The notes below the pieces were generated by a model, which saw only the letters and a list, made by a program, of their open reading frames with translations, searched no databases and had not been told where the DNA came from. This document shows, piece after piece, positions 9,931-17,232 of a DNA stretch of 64,000 nt. The position numbers and the translations under genes were made by a program. This DNA is from Chlamydiifrater volucris (GTDB taxonomy: Bacteria > Chlamydiota > Chlamydiia > Chlamydiales > Chlamydiaceae): contig NZ_LR777654.1 in the NCBI RefSeq assembly GCF_902806995.1, positions 558,001-622,000 on the forward strand. The letters are read 5' to 3'. Each line of letters begins with the position of its first letter. Position 1 is the first letter of the stretch.

Positions 9931-9950
9931 AAGGGATCCTACGATCCCTT
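9931..9950 (+). terminator. Candidate bidirectional terminator between Pls B and Pls C
   Basis: AAGGGATC at 9931-9938 and GATCCCTT at 9943-9950 form a perfect 8-bp stem with a four-base loop. The plus-strand tail is ATCGTTTTA and the minus-strand tail is GCCATTTTA, so both convergent genes could use it. The T-tracts are short. Confidence 0.6.
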
Positions 9951-9956
9951 ATCGTT

Positions 9957-11711
9957 TTACGCAACCATTGCACGATTGCTCTCTATAGAGCTTTGATTTT
10001 CAGAAACATCTTCTATATAACTAATCTGCCATAAAGCCTTTCCTAAAGAGGTTGTACCATCCAAAGAGATAAGAACCCTGGCTTCTGATCCTATATTCCT
10101 TTCTTCTTGAATTCCAAGGTAGCTAGGCTCAACGTATACGAGGACAGTAACTGAGGCTGATCCCTCGGGCTCTAAGAAAAATTTAGCTAAAACATCCCCT
10201 ACAGATTCTCCAGAATTACCAATTAAACTCAGTGTACATTCTGAATCAATCCTCGTCTGATCGGTTGTAATGGAAGAGATGGTGAGGGTTAACAAATAAA
10301 CTCCAGCTTTTTTTATTTTAAGAGTTTCTGGGAATTCTGTCGAAACTTCCCAATAATTAGAACTACCAGAAGAACCAACACATTTCTCTAAATCATTGTA
10401 GACAAACTCTTTGCCAAAGAATTGCCCTGACTGATCTTTTATATTAAGACCGCAACATAAGTAATTTAGTGTGTATTTTCGTTCAAAAGACCTTATAACA
10501 CTTGAAACCGATACCAACGATGAATCATCTAATTCATTTTCAATAAAAAATTTGGAAAAATCAGACCCTTTTATTTCTTCTTCTACGTTCAACCCATCCA
10601 AGCATTCAGAAAGCATCTCCATTGGATTAGGTGAAGCATCTGTAGTTATTAATGAATTATCTATTTTTAAATTAGTAATGCTGTAGTTGTTAGCATCAAT
10701 ATCACCTAAAACTGTTCCGCCACTTAAGGGAAGCTTACCAAGCATAAGATCTATACATCGTCTAGTCACAATGTCTGTATCTTTCTCTGGGGTCTTGATA
10801 TTAGTTATTGTAGGATTCCTTATAGGCTCCGTAGGAACCTCTTCCTCAGCTTCAGTTCCATCGCCAACCTCTTCACCATTTTCATTTCCTATACCTTCCT
10901 CTGCGTTACCACTAATCACTTCTTCAGAATCATCACTTCCTTCTCCAGAACCTCCATTTCCTCCACCCTCTGGAACATCATCCACGGGACCACCAACAAG
11001 ATCTTGATCAATAAAAACAAGATCTCCTGTCATTGTACTTTTTCCATCCCTTAAAAGAAGTTTACATGTTTCTCCATTTGGAGTTGTAATTTCTCCATTT
11101 TGAAACCCTAAATCCTTGATCAATTCATCCATCCCATTTTCTTTCAAAGTCTGAAGTTCTTTCTTAGCAGACAACCAAGACCCAGCATAATCAAGAACTG
11201 CTGTCTCAAGAGCAGCTCCAGAAGCAATTGCTGTTGGTTCTCCTGAATAGTAATAATCATCTATTCCTGTAATCCCATTATCTCCCATGTCTATGTCACC
11301 TTGCATAGTTCCACCCTTCAGCATCAAACACTGAATATTTGATGCATATTCTGGACGCAAAAGAAGATTCTTAGTATCTGCCAGTCGAACAGCATCTCTT
11401 GAGTACGTTCGCACCTCCTCATCCGCAACTCCTGATCTTTCCTCATGTTCTAATTCAGTAGGAGCTCCTACATTACTCACTCGAAGAAAATTCATATTAA
11501 TATCAACATAAGATTCGACTGATTCGTCTGTCGTGACAAAAAATTGTTCTGGAGTATTAGGTTCCGGAGGAACAGGATCTCCACCTTCGCTCCCTGAATC
11601 TGTTCCATTTGCACCTTCTTCTGTTGATTGTTGAATATCCAATTTTCGCGAGTTTTCTTTAAAAGAGGCGTCAAGCAGAACACTCTCTTCAGAATCATTT
11701 TTGTTGACCAT
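9957..11711 (-). CDS. Pls-family protein C with tail-fibre-like repeats and acidic linker
   Basis: Third paralogue (584 residues), on the opposite strand and convergent with protein B. It shares the repeat pattern: KGGTMQGDIDMGDNGITGI near residue 133, DGKSTMTGDLVF, and LSGGTVLGDIDANNYSITNL. Unlike A and B the protein is acidic; the N-terminus is rich in Asp/Glu/Ser, and residues about 235-290 are a Gly/Glu/Asp low-complexity linker (DDVPEGGGNGGSGEGSDDSE). The C-terminal about 150 residues contain AGVYLLTLTISS and ASVTVLVYVEPS, a strand pattern like a TNF/C1q-type jelly roll. AAGG lies about ten bases before the ATG. Function is inferred only from family context (CT049-CT051). Confidence 0.75.
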   Translation of the reverse strand: MVNKNDSEESVLLDASFKENSRKLDIQQSTEEGANGTDSGSEGGDPVPPEPNTPEQFFVTTDESVESYVDINMNFLRVSNVGAPTELEHEERSGVADEEVRTYSRDAVRLADTKNLLLRPEYASNIQCLMLKGGTMQGDIDMGDNGITGIDDYYYSGEPTAIASGAALETAVLDYAGSWLSAKKELQTLKENGMDELIKDLGFQNGEITTPNGETCKLLLRDGKSTMTGDLVFIDQDLVGGPVDDVPEGGGNGGSGEGSDDSEEVISGNAEEGIGNENGEEVGDGTEAEEEVPTEPIRNPTITNIKTPEKDTDIVTRRCIDLMLGKLPLSGGTVLGDIDANNYSITNLKIDNSLITTDASPNPMEMLSECLDGLNVEEEIKGSDFSKFFIENELDDSSLVSVSSVIRSFERKYTLNYLCCGLNIKDQSGQFFGKEFVYNDLEKCVGSSGSSNYWEVSTEFPETLKIKKAGVYLLTLTISSITTDQTRIDSECTLSLIGNSGESVGDVLAKFFLEPEGSASVTVLVYVEPSYLGIQEERNIGSEARVLISLDGTTSLGKALWQISYIEDVSENQSSIESNRAMVA

Positions 11712-11723
11712 AATGTAAAAACC

Positions 11724-11772
11724 TTAATTAATTTTATAAAAACAAATACAAAAATTAATTAATTTTTAAAAC
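11724..11772. repeat. AT-rich direct repeat upstream of Pls protein C
   Basis: TTAATTAATTTT followed by T/A-rich bases and AAAAC occurs twice, at 11724-11743 and 11755-11772, in the short gap between the start of protein C and the end of rsmI. It may carry the promoter of the minus-strand gene. Extreme AT content makes this a weak observation. Confidence 0.4.
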
Positions 11773-11795
11773 AAAGATCAAAACAAACAAAAAAA

Positions 11796-12506
11796 TTAAA
11801 AAATATGAAAAAGAAAAATAGTAGGTGTTTTGGATATACGTTCACATACATTATCCAGATCCTTATAAGATCGCCATTGCCCTACAGAACGAGTGCACAC
11901 AAACTCATTCTCCGTGGATAAATCCGAAGCCACGCAGAGAAGTGACTGCGTAGGCAAAAACGCTATAGCTGTTCTAAAAGTGTGGACATTTCTATAAGGA
12001 GCCTCAATAAAAATCTTTGTTTCTCCTTTTGTCCTGGTGGCAGACGCAAAAATTTTTTCTCTATCCTTAGGGGATTTGGGTAAATATCCTAAGAAAGAAA
12101 AAGTTTGTCCAGGAAGACCTGATAACATTAAGGACAGCGTTATAGAACAAGGCCCAGAAAACCCTTGTACTGCAATACCACACTCTCTTGCTCTAGCAAC
12201 AAGAAGAGCACCCGGATCCGCAATACATGGCAACCCCGCATCAGAAACAATCCCCCAATTTTCGTTGTTCTCTATGATAGGCTGCAAATAAAAGTCGTAA
12301 TCCTTTTTACTAGAAGGTTTTTTCGGAAGAATCGCGAGAGGAACCTTATGAATCTCAGGTATCCCCCATAATCTCAAAAAAGATCGCCCTCCTTTATCAC
12401 TTTCTGCAATAAGTCCATTGATTTTTTTAACCGCCTCTCCCATAGAAGAAGGCAAATCTGAGACTCTTCGACTACCTAAAGTATTTGGGAATAAATACAA
12501 AGTCAC
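11796..12506 (-). CDS. rsmI: 16S rRNA (cytidine1402-2'-O)-methyltransferase, RsmI family
   Basis: SAM-dependent methyltransferase of the tetrapyrrole-methylase fold (236 residues), corresponding to CT048. The motif WGIVSDAGLPCIADPG matches the RsmI signature SDAGTP-x-(I/V)-SDPG, followed by SGPCSITLSLMLSGLPGQTFSFLGYLP and IFIEAPYR, all typical of RsmI. The enzyme 2'-O-methylates C1402 in the ribosomal decoding centre. It is somewhat shorter than E. coli RsmI (286 residues) because it lacks the C-terminal extension, as is usual in Chlamydia. The start codon overlaps the stop of the upstream holA-like gene by four bases, implying translational coupling. Confidence 0.85.
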   Translation of the reverse strand: MTLYLFPNTLGSRRVSDLPSSMGEAVKKINGLIAESDKGGRSFLRLWGIPEIHKVPLAILPKKPSSKKDYDFYLQPIIENNENWGIVSDAGLPCIADPGALLVARARECGIAVQGFSGPCSITLSLMLSGLPGQTFSFLGYLPKSPKDREKIFASATRTKGETKIFIEAPYRNVHTFRTAIAFLPTQSLLCVASDLSTENEFVCTRSVGQWRSYKDLDNVCERISKTPTIFLFHIF

Positions 12507-13435
12507 TTTGTCATCCTTGTAATTAGCATTGACATTACAACGGAAGGTTCAACGCCACTTTTTATCTGACCCTCAGCATAAAAAAGATATGCTAAAGTTT
12601 GAACAAGAGCCTCCTTTCCGAACTCCACGTAGATAGCAAACTTCTTATCGCTACTACTTACCTTCTCATCAAAATACTTAAGACCAATTAAGCACTGACT
12701 GCGCAAAAAAGCTATTAATCCTAAAGGCTCCTCACCTTTATCACAAAGAGACCGGTAAGCCCTTGCTGCTGTCACTCTAGCCCCTTGAAATAAGGCATTT
12801 CTAAAGACCCATAACGACAGTTTCTCTTGATAATCTGTAAACGTATTAACATCAGAAGCCTCAAGATGTTGCTTATCTCCTATAGCACAAAGAAGCTTCT
12901 CAAATTCCTGTTTCACTCCGTGAAACTCCATATCCCCGCAACGGGAAAGAAAAAGTTGAAGAGTAGAAGACAAACAAGTAATCTTCCTTTCACTTAATAT
13001 CTCTTGAAAAACCTTGATAACTCTTTTCTCTTTTTCAGAAGACCATTCTCCAAAAAGACTTAAAGAGGCAAAAAAAGGGCCAGTATTGCCCTCCAAAGAC
13101 TCATAAAAAGCTTTTTTAGCTGTAAAAAGGCACAAAGACACTGCTCTATTGGGTCTTTGTGCGTATTCAAGAATATAGGCTACCGTGGGTTTGGGTAAGC
13201 TTTCAGCCTTAAAAATAGCTATAAATTTTGGTGTAGCAAAAAACCCATAACTTTCCGTGAAACTAGTTATAGAATCCACAGAAAGCCCGTCCCCGAAGAA
13301 TACCTTGCAATCCTTAACTCCTAGAGAATCTAAAAGAATAGACTCTTCCCCTTCTATGTTCCCTCCTATTAGAAAAACCGGAGGAATTTCCTTTATTTTC
13401 TCTAAAGAAGTTTTACCTTTTGATATTGCTGTCAC
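12503..13435 (-). CDS. holA: DNA polymerase III delta subunit-like protein (CT047 family)
   Basis: A 310-residue protein at the CT047 position. It has the layout of the clamp-loader delta subunit: an N-terminal part with a FLIGG segment, a stretch on the pattern SFTESYGFFATPKFIAIF followed by LEYAQRPNRAVSLCLF (delta proteins have a strand, then 'leyl..p....lvl'), and a helical C-terminus with EPLGLIAFLRSQ, where delta subunits typically have 'p..ll..l.rq.r'. No P-loop is expected and none is seen. Similarity is weak, so the function is a structural guess. The start is GTG 13435, just after an in-frame TAG, with AAGGAA and GAGAG upstream. Confidence 0.55.
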   Translation of the reverse strand: MTAISKGKTSLEKIKEIPPVFLIGGNIEGEESILLDSLGVKDCKVFFGDGLSVDSITSFTESYGFFATPKFIAIFKAESLPKPTVAYILEYAQRPNRAVSLCLFTAKKAFYESLEGNTGPFFASLSLFGEWSSEKEKRVIKVFQEILSERKITCLSSTLQLFLSRCGDMEFHGVKQEFEKLLCAIGDKQHLEASDVNTFTDYQEKLSLWVFRNALFQGARVTAARAYRSLCDKGEEPLGLIAFLRSQCLIGLKYFDEKVSSSDKKFAIYVEFGKEALVQTLAYLFYAEGQIKSGVEPSVVMSMLITRMTK

Positions 13436-13687
13436 AACTCTCTATTCCTTAGCAACTTTCTTAAAAAATATTCCCTCTGAGAACATATTAAACGTGGACC
13501 CTTTGACCTTAAAAACACTCCAAAACCTTACAGGATCATCCAAAGATCCAAACACTCAAAGACACTTTCGACTACGCTTAAAGGATCTAACAAAAGGCAA
13601 ATATCCTCACCAAGGAGGATAATTTTTATAACTTATTAAATTCAACGCCTTTAATTGATACTAATCTCAGTGTATATTTTATAATTC
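13436..13687. other. Intergenic stretch between holA-like gene and hctB terminator
   Basis: No gene is supported here. A plus-strand frame continues through it from inside the holA-like gene to a stop near 13622 (ending LKDLTKGKYPHQGG), but it has no plausible start in the free interval. The interval must hold the minus-strand promoter of the holA-rsmI pair; I see no clear -35/-10 pair. Confidence 0.5.
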
Positions 13688-13722
13688 AAAAAAAAAACGG
13701 TAAAGACAAAGTCCTTACCGTT
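13688..13722 (-). terminator. Rho-independent terminator of hctB
   Basis: Read on the minus strand, AACGGTAAGGAC, a TTT loop and GTCTTTACCGTT form a 12-bp stem with one G-T pair (13696-13722), followed by a run of T (13688-13695). It lies 26 bases past the hctB stop. This is the clearest intrinsic terminator in the window. Confidence 0.92.
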
Positions 13723-13748
13723 AGAAATCATAAGACCTATATCTAAAA

Positions 13749-14309
13749 TTACTTAGACATAAATTTTATTAATTGTTGACGCCAGCTGTGAGCTGTTCGT
13801 ACTCTTTTTCCAGAAGACTTTCTTGTCGACTTGGAAGAGCACATTTTTTTGGAACCAGCTTTAGCAGCAGACTTCTTACAAGCAGCTGTATGCTTATGTT
13901 TTTTTGCGCAAGAAACTGTGTGTGAAACCTTTTTAGCAACAGGCTTCTTAGCAGCTACTTTCTTCGTAGACTTACGAACAGTCTTCTTAGTAGATATTTT
14001 TTTTACTGTGGACTTACGAGTAGAAGCTTTTTTTACAGCAGGCTTCTTAGTAGCTACTTTCTTTACAGACTTACGAATAGTCTTCTTAGTAGCAGCTCTT
14101 TTTGCTGTGGTTTTTCTTGCAGTAGATTTACGAGTAGAAGCTCTTTTTGCAGCAGGCTTCTTAGCAGCTACTTTTTTCACAGACTTACGAACAGTCTTCT
14201 TAGTAGCAGCTTTTTTTGCTGTGGTTTTCTTAGAAGCGGGCTTCTTGGCAGCTACCTTTTTCACTGTAGCTTTCCTGGCCGTGCTTCTTTTCTTTTGCAC
14301 TCCTAGCAT
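13749..14309 (-). CDS. hctB: Late histone H1-like nucleoid protein HctB (Hc2)
   Basis: Lys/Ala/Thr-rich DNA-binding protein of 186 residues that compacts the chromosome during conversion of reticulate to elementary bodies. The N-terminus MLGVQKKRSTARK and the C-terminus (KHKHTAACKK, then TAHSWRQQLIKFMSK) are the conserved HctB ends. Residues 17-128 are repeats built on KKTVRKSVKKVAAKKPAAK with inserted STRKST blocks. Five cysteines cluster at or near residues 134-157. HctB length is known to vary between strains through repeat loss or gain. A sigma28-type promoter lies upstream, AGGGG precedes the ATG, and a strong terminator follows, so this is a single-gene late unit. Confidence 0.97.
   Translation of the reverse strand: MLGVQKKRSTARKATVKKVAAKKPASKKTTAKKAATKKTVRKSVKKVAAKKPAAKRASTRKSTARKTTAKRAATKKTIRKSVKKVATKKPAVKKASTRKSTVKKISTKKTVRKSTKKVAAKKPVAKKVSHTVSCAKKHKHTAACKKSAAKAGSKKMCSSKSTRKSSGKRVRTAHSWRQQLIKFMSK
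13926..14261 (-). repeat. Imperfect tandem repeats coding the HctB lysine-rich core
   Basis: Codons 17-128 of hctB contain successive units starting KKTVRKSVKKV (residue 38), KKTIRKSVKKV (76) and KKTVRKSTKKV (109), so unit lengths are about 38 and 33 codons, plus a partial unit at 17-38. Such arrays change length by recombination or slippage and explain HctB size variation. Confidence 0.85.
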
Positions 14310-14350
14310 TTTTCAATTCCCCTAATTAGAAAGGTAATTACTTACACAAT

Positions 14351-14377
14351 CTATCGACAAGAAAAGAAAAAACTTTA
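14351..14377 (-). promoter_or_regulatory. Sigma28-type promoter of hctB
   Basis: On the minus strand TAAAGTTT (14370-14377) is a perfect sigma28 -35 box. An 11-base spacer follows, then GTCGATAG (14351-14358), matching six of eight bases of the GCCGATAA -10 box. Spacer length is exactly that of the consensus. hctB of C. trachomatis is an established sigma28 target, so sequence and biology agree. The predicted leader is about 35 bases. Confidence 0.88.
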
Positions 14378-14463
14378 AAAAAAACAAAAAAAATTAAAAA
14401 AAAGAAAACCCCTCACAATTATAGAAACTACTTTTGCAAAGGGTCATAGATATCATTTTGATT

Positions 14464-15966
14464 TTAGGAAATTAGACTTTCTAGATATGAAACCAATAAA
14501 CGAACTCCAAATCCCGAAGCATATTTAGGAGTGAATTCCTCTTCTTTTTCTCTGTACGCTGTACCTGCTATATCAAAATGGGCCCAATCAACTTTTTCAC
14601 CGACGAAGCGCTGCAAGAATAGAGCTGCAGTAATAGCCCCGGCCCTATTGTTGCCTATATTTTTCATATCTGCAATATCCGAAGAAATTGCTTGATTATA
14701 CCCGTTAACTAGAGGCATTCGCCAGATACTCTCTGATGTCTTTTCGGAGGCTATAGCTAATTTTTCAGCCAAAATATCATTGTTACAGAAAAATCCCGAC
14801 ACCTTCTCCCCTAAAGAAACAACCATAGCTCCTGTAAGAGTCGCAAAATCTATAATACGAGTAGGTTTCAATTTTTTTTGAGCATAAGTAATTGCGTCTG
14901 CAAGAATTAACCTCCCTTCTGCGTCAGTACTTCCGATTTCCACGGAAAGCCCTGACATACTAATGTACACGTCTCCCATCTTGTAAGCCTTGCTTCCTAT
15001 AGAATTTTCCGTAGCAGGAATGACCGCCGTTACATTTAACGGAAGAGCGAGTGAAGCCACGACCGAGACTATCCCCAAAACCGTTGCAGCACCTGCCATA
15101 TCTTCCTTCATTGTTAACATAGCTTTGCCAGGCTTCAAATCCAATCCTCCGGAATCAAACGTGACTCCCTTACCCACCAAGACAGTGCAATCTTTCGAAC
15201 TGGGCTTACCCTCGTATTTGATGATTATCAATCTTGGGTCCACAGAAGCTCCTTTAGCAACCGCAGCAAACAACCCCATACCCTCCTTGAGAATAGCGGC
15301 TCTATCTAAAACCGAAACTTGAAGCCCTGGGATAACTTTCCCTAACCCTTTAGCTGTGTTCGCTAGATATTCCGGCGTAACATCATCAGCATTACCGTTT
15401 ACTAAGTCCCTAGTTAGATACACCCCATCAAAAACTGCTTCCGCCTTCTCATATATGGGCTTCGCTACATTAGCTACCACACCAACTAAACATACCTTCT
15501 CTATTAACGGATCTGCTTTTTTCACGATCTCCCCGTATTGGGGCAACAAATAATTTAAAGAGAGAATCCCTTCGCAAGCACTTTCTATAAAATCATCACA
15601 AGAAATAGTACGTAAGGAGGAAACTGTCGGCAATATGATGTTAACTATGGCACAGGCATTCTTCCTTAACACTTTTGTTAGTGAAGAATATGTTTCTAAA
15701 AGCTTATCTTTGCTTAGTTCTGCCTCATCACCTAATCCTAAAAAAAAGATCTTAACTTCTTTTTGGCCTGAAGCATAAACGAGATGCACGTCACTTCTCT
15801 TCGCCAAAAATCCAGCTTTTAGTGCTGGAGCCACTACCTCCTGTAGAGAATCATCAAGAGCTGCCGCACACTTCGTCACTCCGTTAACGGAGTAAAAAGG
15901 AATGACCAAAGCATCAGCTTTATTTCGTTTAGACAAAACCGGTTGAGCACAGAACAAACCCGCCAC
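14464..15966 (-). CDS. pepA: Leucyl aminopeptidase (M17 family)
   Basis: Cytosolic two-metal aminopeptidase of 500 residues that removes N-terminal residues from peptides. The C-terminal catalytic domain shows [17 protein letters not shown] (metal-binding Lys and Asp), [13 protein letters not shown], and [13 protein letters not shown], the M17 signature with Ser in place of the usual Asn in NTDAEGRL. Further on, [13 protein letters not shown] is typical. The N-terminal about 160 residues are the variable domain. It corresponds to CT045. It sits between ssb and hctB on the same strand, but hctB has its own promoter. No terminator was found after it. Confidence 0.95.
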   Translation of the reverse strand: MAGLFCAQPVLSKRNKADALVIPFYSVNGVTKCAAALDDSLQEVVAPALKAGFLAKRSDVHLVYASGQKEVKIFFLGLGDEAELSKDKLLETYSSLTKVLRKNACAIVNIILPTVSSLRTISCDDFIESACEGILSLNYLLPQYGEIVKKADPLIEKVCLVGVVANVAKPIYEKAEAVFDGVYLTRDLVNGNADDVTPEYLANTAKGLGKVIPGLQVSVLDRAAILKEGMGLFAAVAKGASVDPRLIIIKYEGKPSSKDCTVLVGKGVTFDSGGLDLKPGKAMLTMKEDMAGAATVLGIVSVVASLALPLNVTAVIPATENSIGSKAYKMGDVYISMSGLSVEIGSTDAEGRLILADAITYAQKKLKPTRIIDFATLTGAMVVSLGEKVSGFFCNNDILAEKLAIASEKTSESIWRMPLVNGYNQAISSDIADMKNIGNNRAGAITAALFLQRFVGEKVDWAHFDIAGTAYREKEEEFTPKYASGFGVRLLVSYLESLIS

Positions 15967-16101
15967 GACTATCTCCTAACATTTAGCTAAAAAACACAAA
16001 GGAACCCTGCACTGCCCTCCGAAGAAACAAACTAGGAAAGCCACCACAAGGTCTCAAGAAAAAAAAAACTTAATCCCCATCAGAGAAAGAAAAACTGCTC
16101 C

Positions 16102-16569
16102 TTAGAAAGGAACATCCTCACAAACGTAATCCTGCTCCTGGCTACCGGCGTACATCTCTTTGTCAGAAATCGCCTCGCTGTCCAAGGCTTCTCCATCAAA
16201 ACCGACTGACATATTACCCTCAGCCGTTGAAGGAGCGCTTTCTCCTTCTCTAGCCTCAGATTTACCAAAGGGGCTGAACTTCAAAGAGTCCACACTAATG
16301 ACCATTGAGGACTGAGGGTTACCATCTCGACCCATATAACTCTCAAGAGAAATATCCCCGGCGACAATAACCGCTGATCCCTTTTTAAGGTAAGGAAGCA
16401 TCTTGTCGTAACGATCACTCCAGATATTGCACTTACACCAAACGGTCTCGTCTTTGGCACCGTTTCTGCTCCTGACAGCGAGTCTAAGAACTATCACTCG
16501 CTTACCCTTAGAAGTCATCCTCTCTTCGGGATCAGCACCCAAATACCCAGCAAAATAACCAAACATCAT
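16102..16569 (-). CDS. ssb: Single-stranded DNA-binding protein
   Basis: Bacterial SSB of 155 residues (CT044). The OB-fold occupies about residues 1-105 with GADPEERMTSKGKRVIVLRL, WCKCNIWSDRYDKMLPYLKKG and the VIVAGDISLESYMGRDG segment. It ends in an acidic tip (YVCEDVPF) equivalent to the DDIPF tail that recruits replication and repair partners. The intervening linker is short and Ser/Glu-rich. It lies 31 bases after slc1 on the same strand, so the two may be co-transcribed, although their functions are unrelated. Confidence 0.95.
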   Translation of the reverse strand: MMFGYFAGYLGADPEERMTSKGKRVIVLRLAVRSRNGAKDETVWCKCNIWSDRYDKMLPYLKKGSAVIVAGDISLESYMGRDGNPQSSMVISVDSLKFSPFGKSEAREGESAPSTAEGNMSVGFDGEALDSEAISDKEMYAGSQEQDYVCEDVPF

Positions 16570-16600
16570 AGCGCTGCTACTCCAGTAAAATTACAACCAG

Positions 16601-17101
16601 TTACGCACGAATTCCCGAAGGAGGAGGCTGCATTCCACCACCTGCTTGAGGCATCTGTGGCATAGTGTCCACGGAAGGCTCCCTTCCTGCAGCGATATCA
16701 CCACAGACCGTCCTCCACTTCACCACAGTCTCTATAAACAACTGAGCAAAAGCCTTCAACAAATTGGTTTCAGCGTATTTCATATCCAAAACACAATGCA
16801 TCAGTATCAGCTGTTCTTTAACGGCAACACCTACACCTCCACCAGCCATTTGCCCACCCAACATGGACCCTTCCAATAGCTTTTCGTAGAGAGCAAGCTT
16901 CCTTTGTGGATTGTCTGGCAACCCATCCAATAGTGGGGAATAGATGTAAAGTCTATCAGAGTGCTCTTCGTAAGTAAGATGCAAAGAGAACTCCCCATCA
17001 ACGAACAAAATGCATGTGTTATTCTGATCAAAAGCAACGTCGGGCAGCTTTAATTCTTTAGCAAAATTCCTTAGATTTTCCTCTGCATTTTGCCTTGACA
17101 T
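16601..17101 (-). CDS. slc1: Type III secretion chaperone Slc1 (SycE-like)
   Basis: Class I type III secretion chaperone of 166 residues, which I recognise as CT043/Slc1. In C. trachomatis it binds early effectors such as Tarp and TepP in the elementary body. The fold pattern is visible: an N-terminal helix (NLRNFAKELKLPDVAF), strands with NTCILFVDGEFSLHLTYEE and RLYIYSPLLDGLPDN, a helix (RKLALYEKLLEG), and a C-terminal helix ending before a Met/Pro/Gly-rich tail (MPQMPQAGGGMQPPPSG). The body is acidic, as usual for these chaperones. It diverges from glgX and is followed by ssb. Confidence 0.88.
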   Translation of the reverse strand: MSRQNAEENLRNFAKELKLPDVAFDQNNTCILFVDGEFSLHLTYEEHSDRLYIYSPLLDGLPDNPQRKLALYEKLLEGSMLGGQMAGGGVGVAVKEQLILMHCVLDMKYAETNLLKAFAQLFIETVVKWRTVCGDIAAGREPSVDTMPQMPQAGGGMQPPPSGIRA

Positions 17102-17232
17102 GCGGAATCTCCTTTTAACAATTTATTCGAGGCTAAAGTTAACATATTCTCTTATTTGTTAGGAAACGAATTCGCCTTCAAAAACCAAAAAACACCTTGT
17201 TTTTTCTTTGTTGTTTTGTTATTCGCATCCAA

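Noticed and set aside
10687-11007. 106-codon plus-strand Ser/Pro-rich frame
   Set aside because: Reverse reading of the Gly/Glu/Asp linker of Pls protein C; low-complexity artefact.
6802-11711. Integrated prophage because of tail-fibre-like repeats
   Set aside because: No integrase, capsid, terminase, portal or lysis gene nearby, neighbours are housekeeping genes in conserved order, and base composition is as in the rest. Single-family similarity only.
13831-14325. 164-codon open frame on the plus strand opposite hctB
   Set aside because: It is the antisense of the Lys/Ala/Thr-rich hctB repeats; repetitive codons avoid stops on the other strand. No ribosome-binding site or domain.
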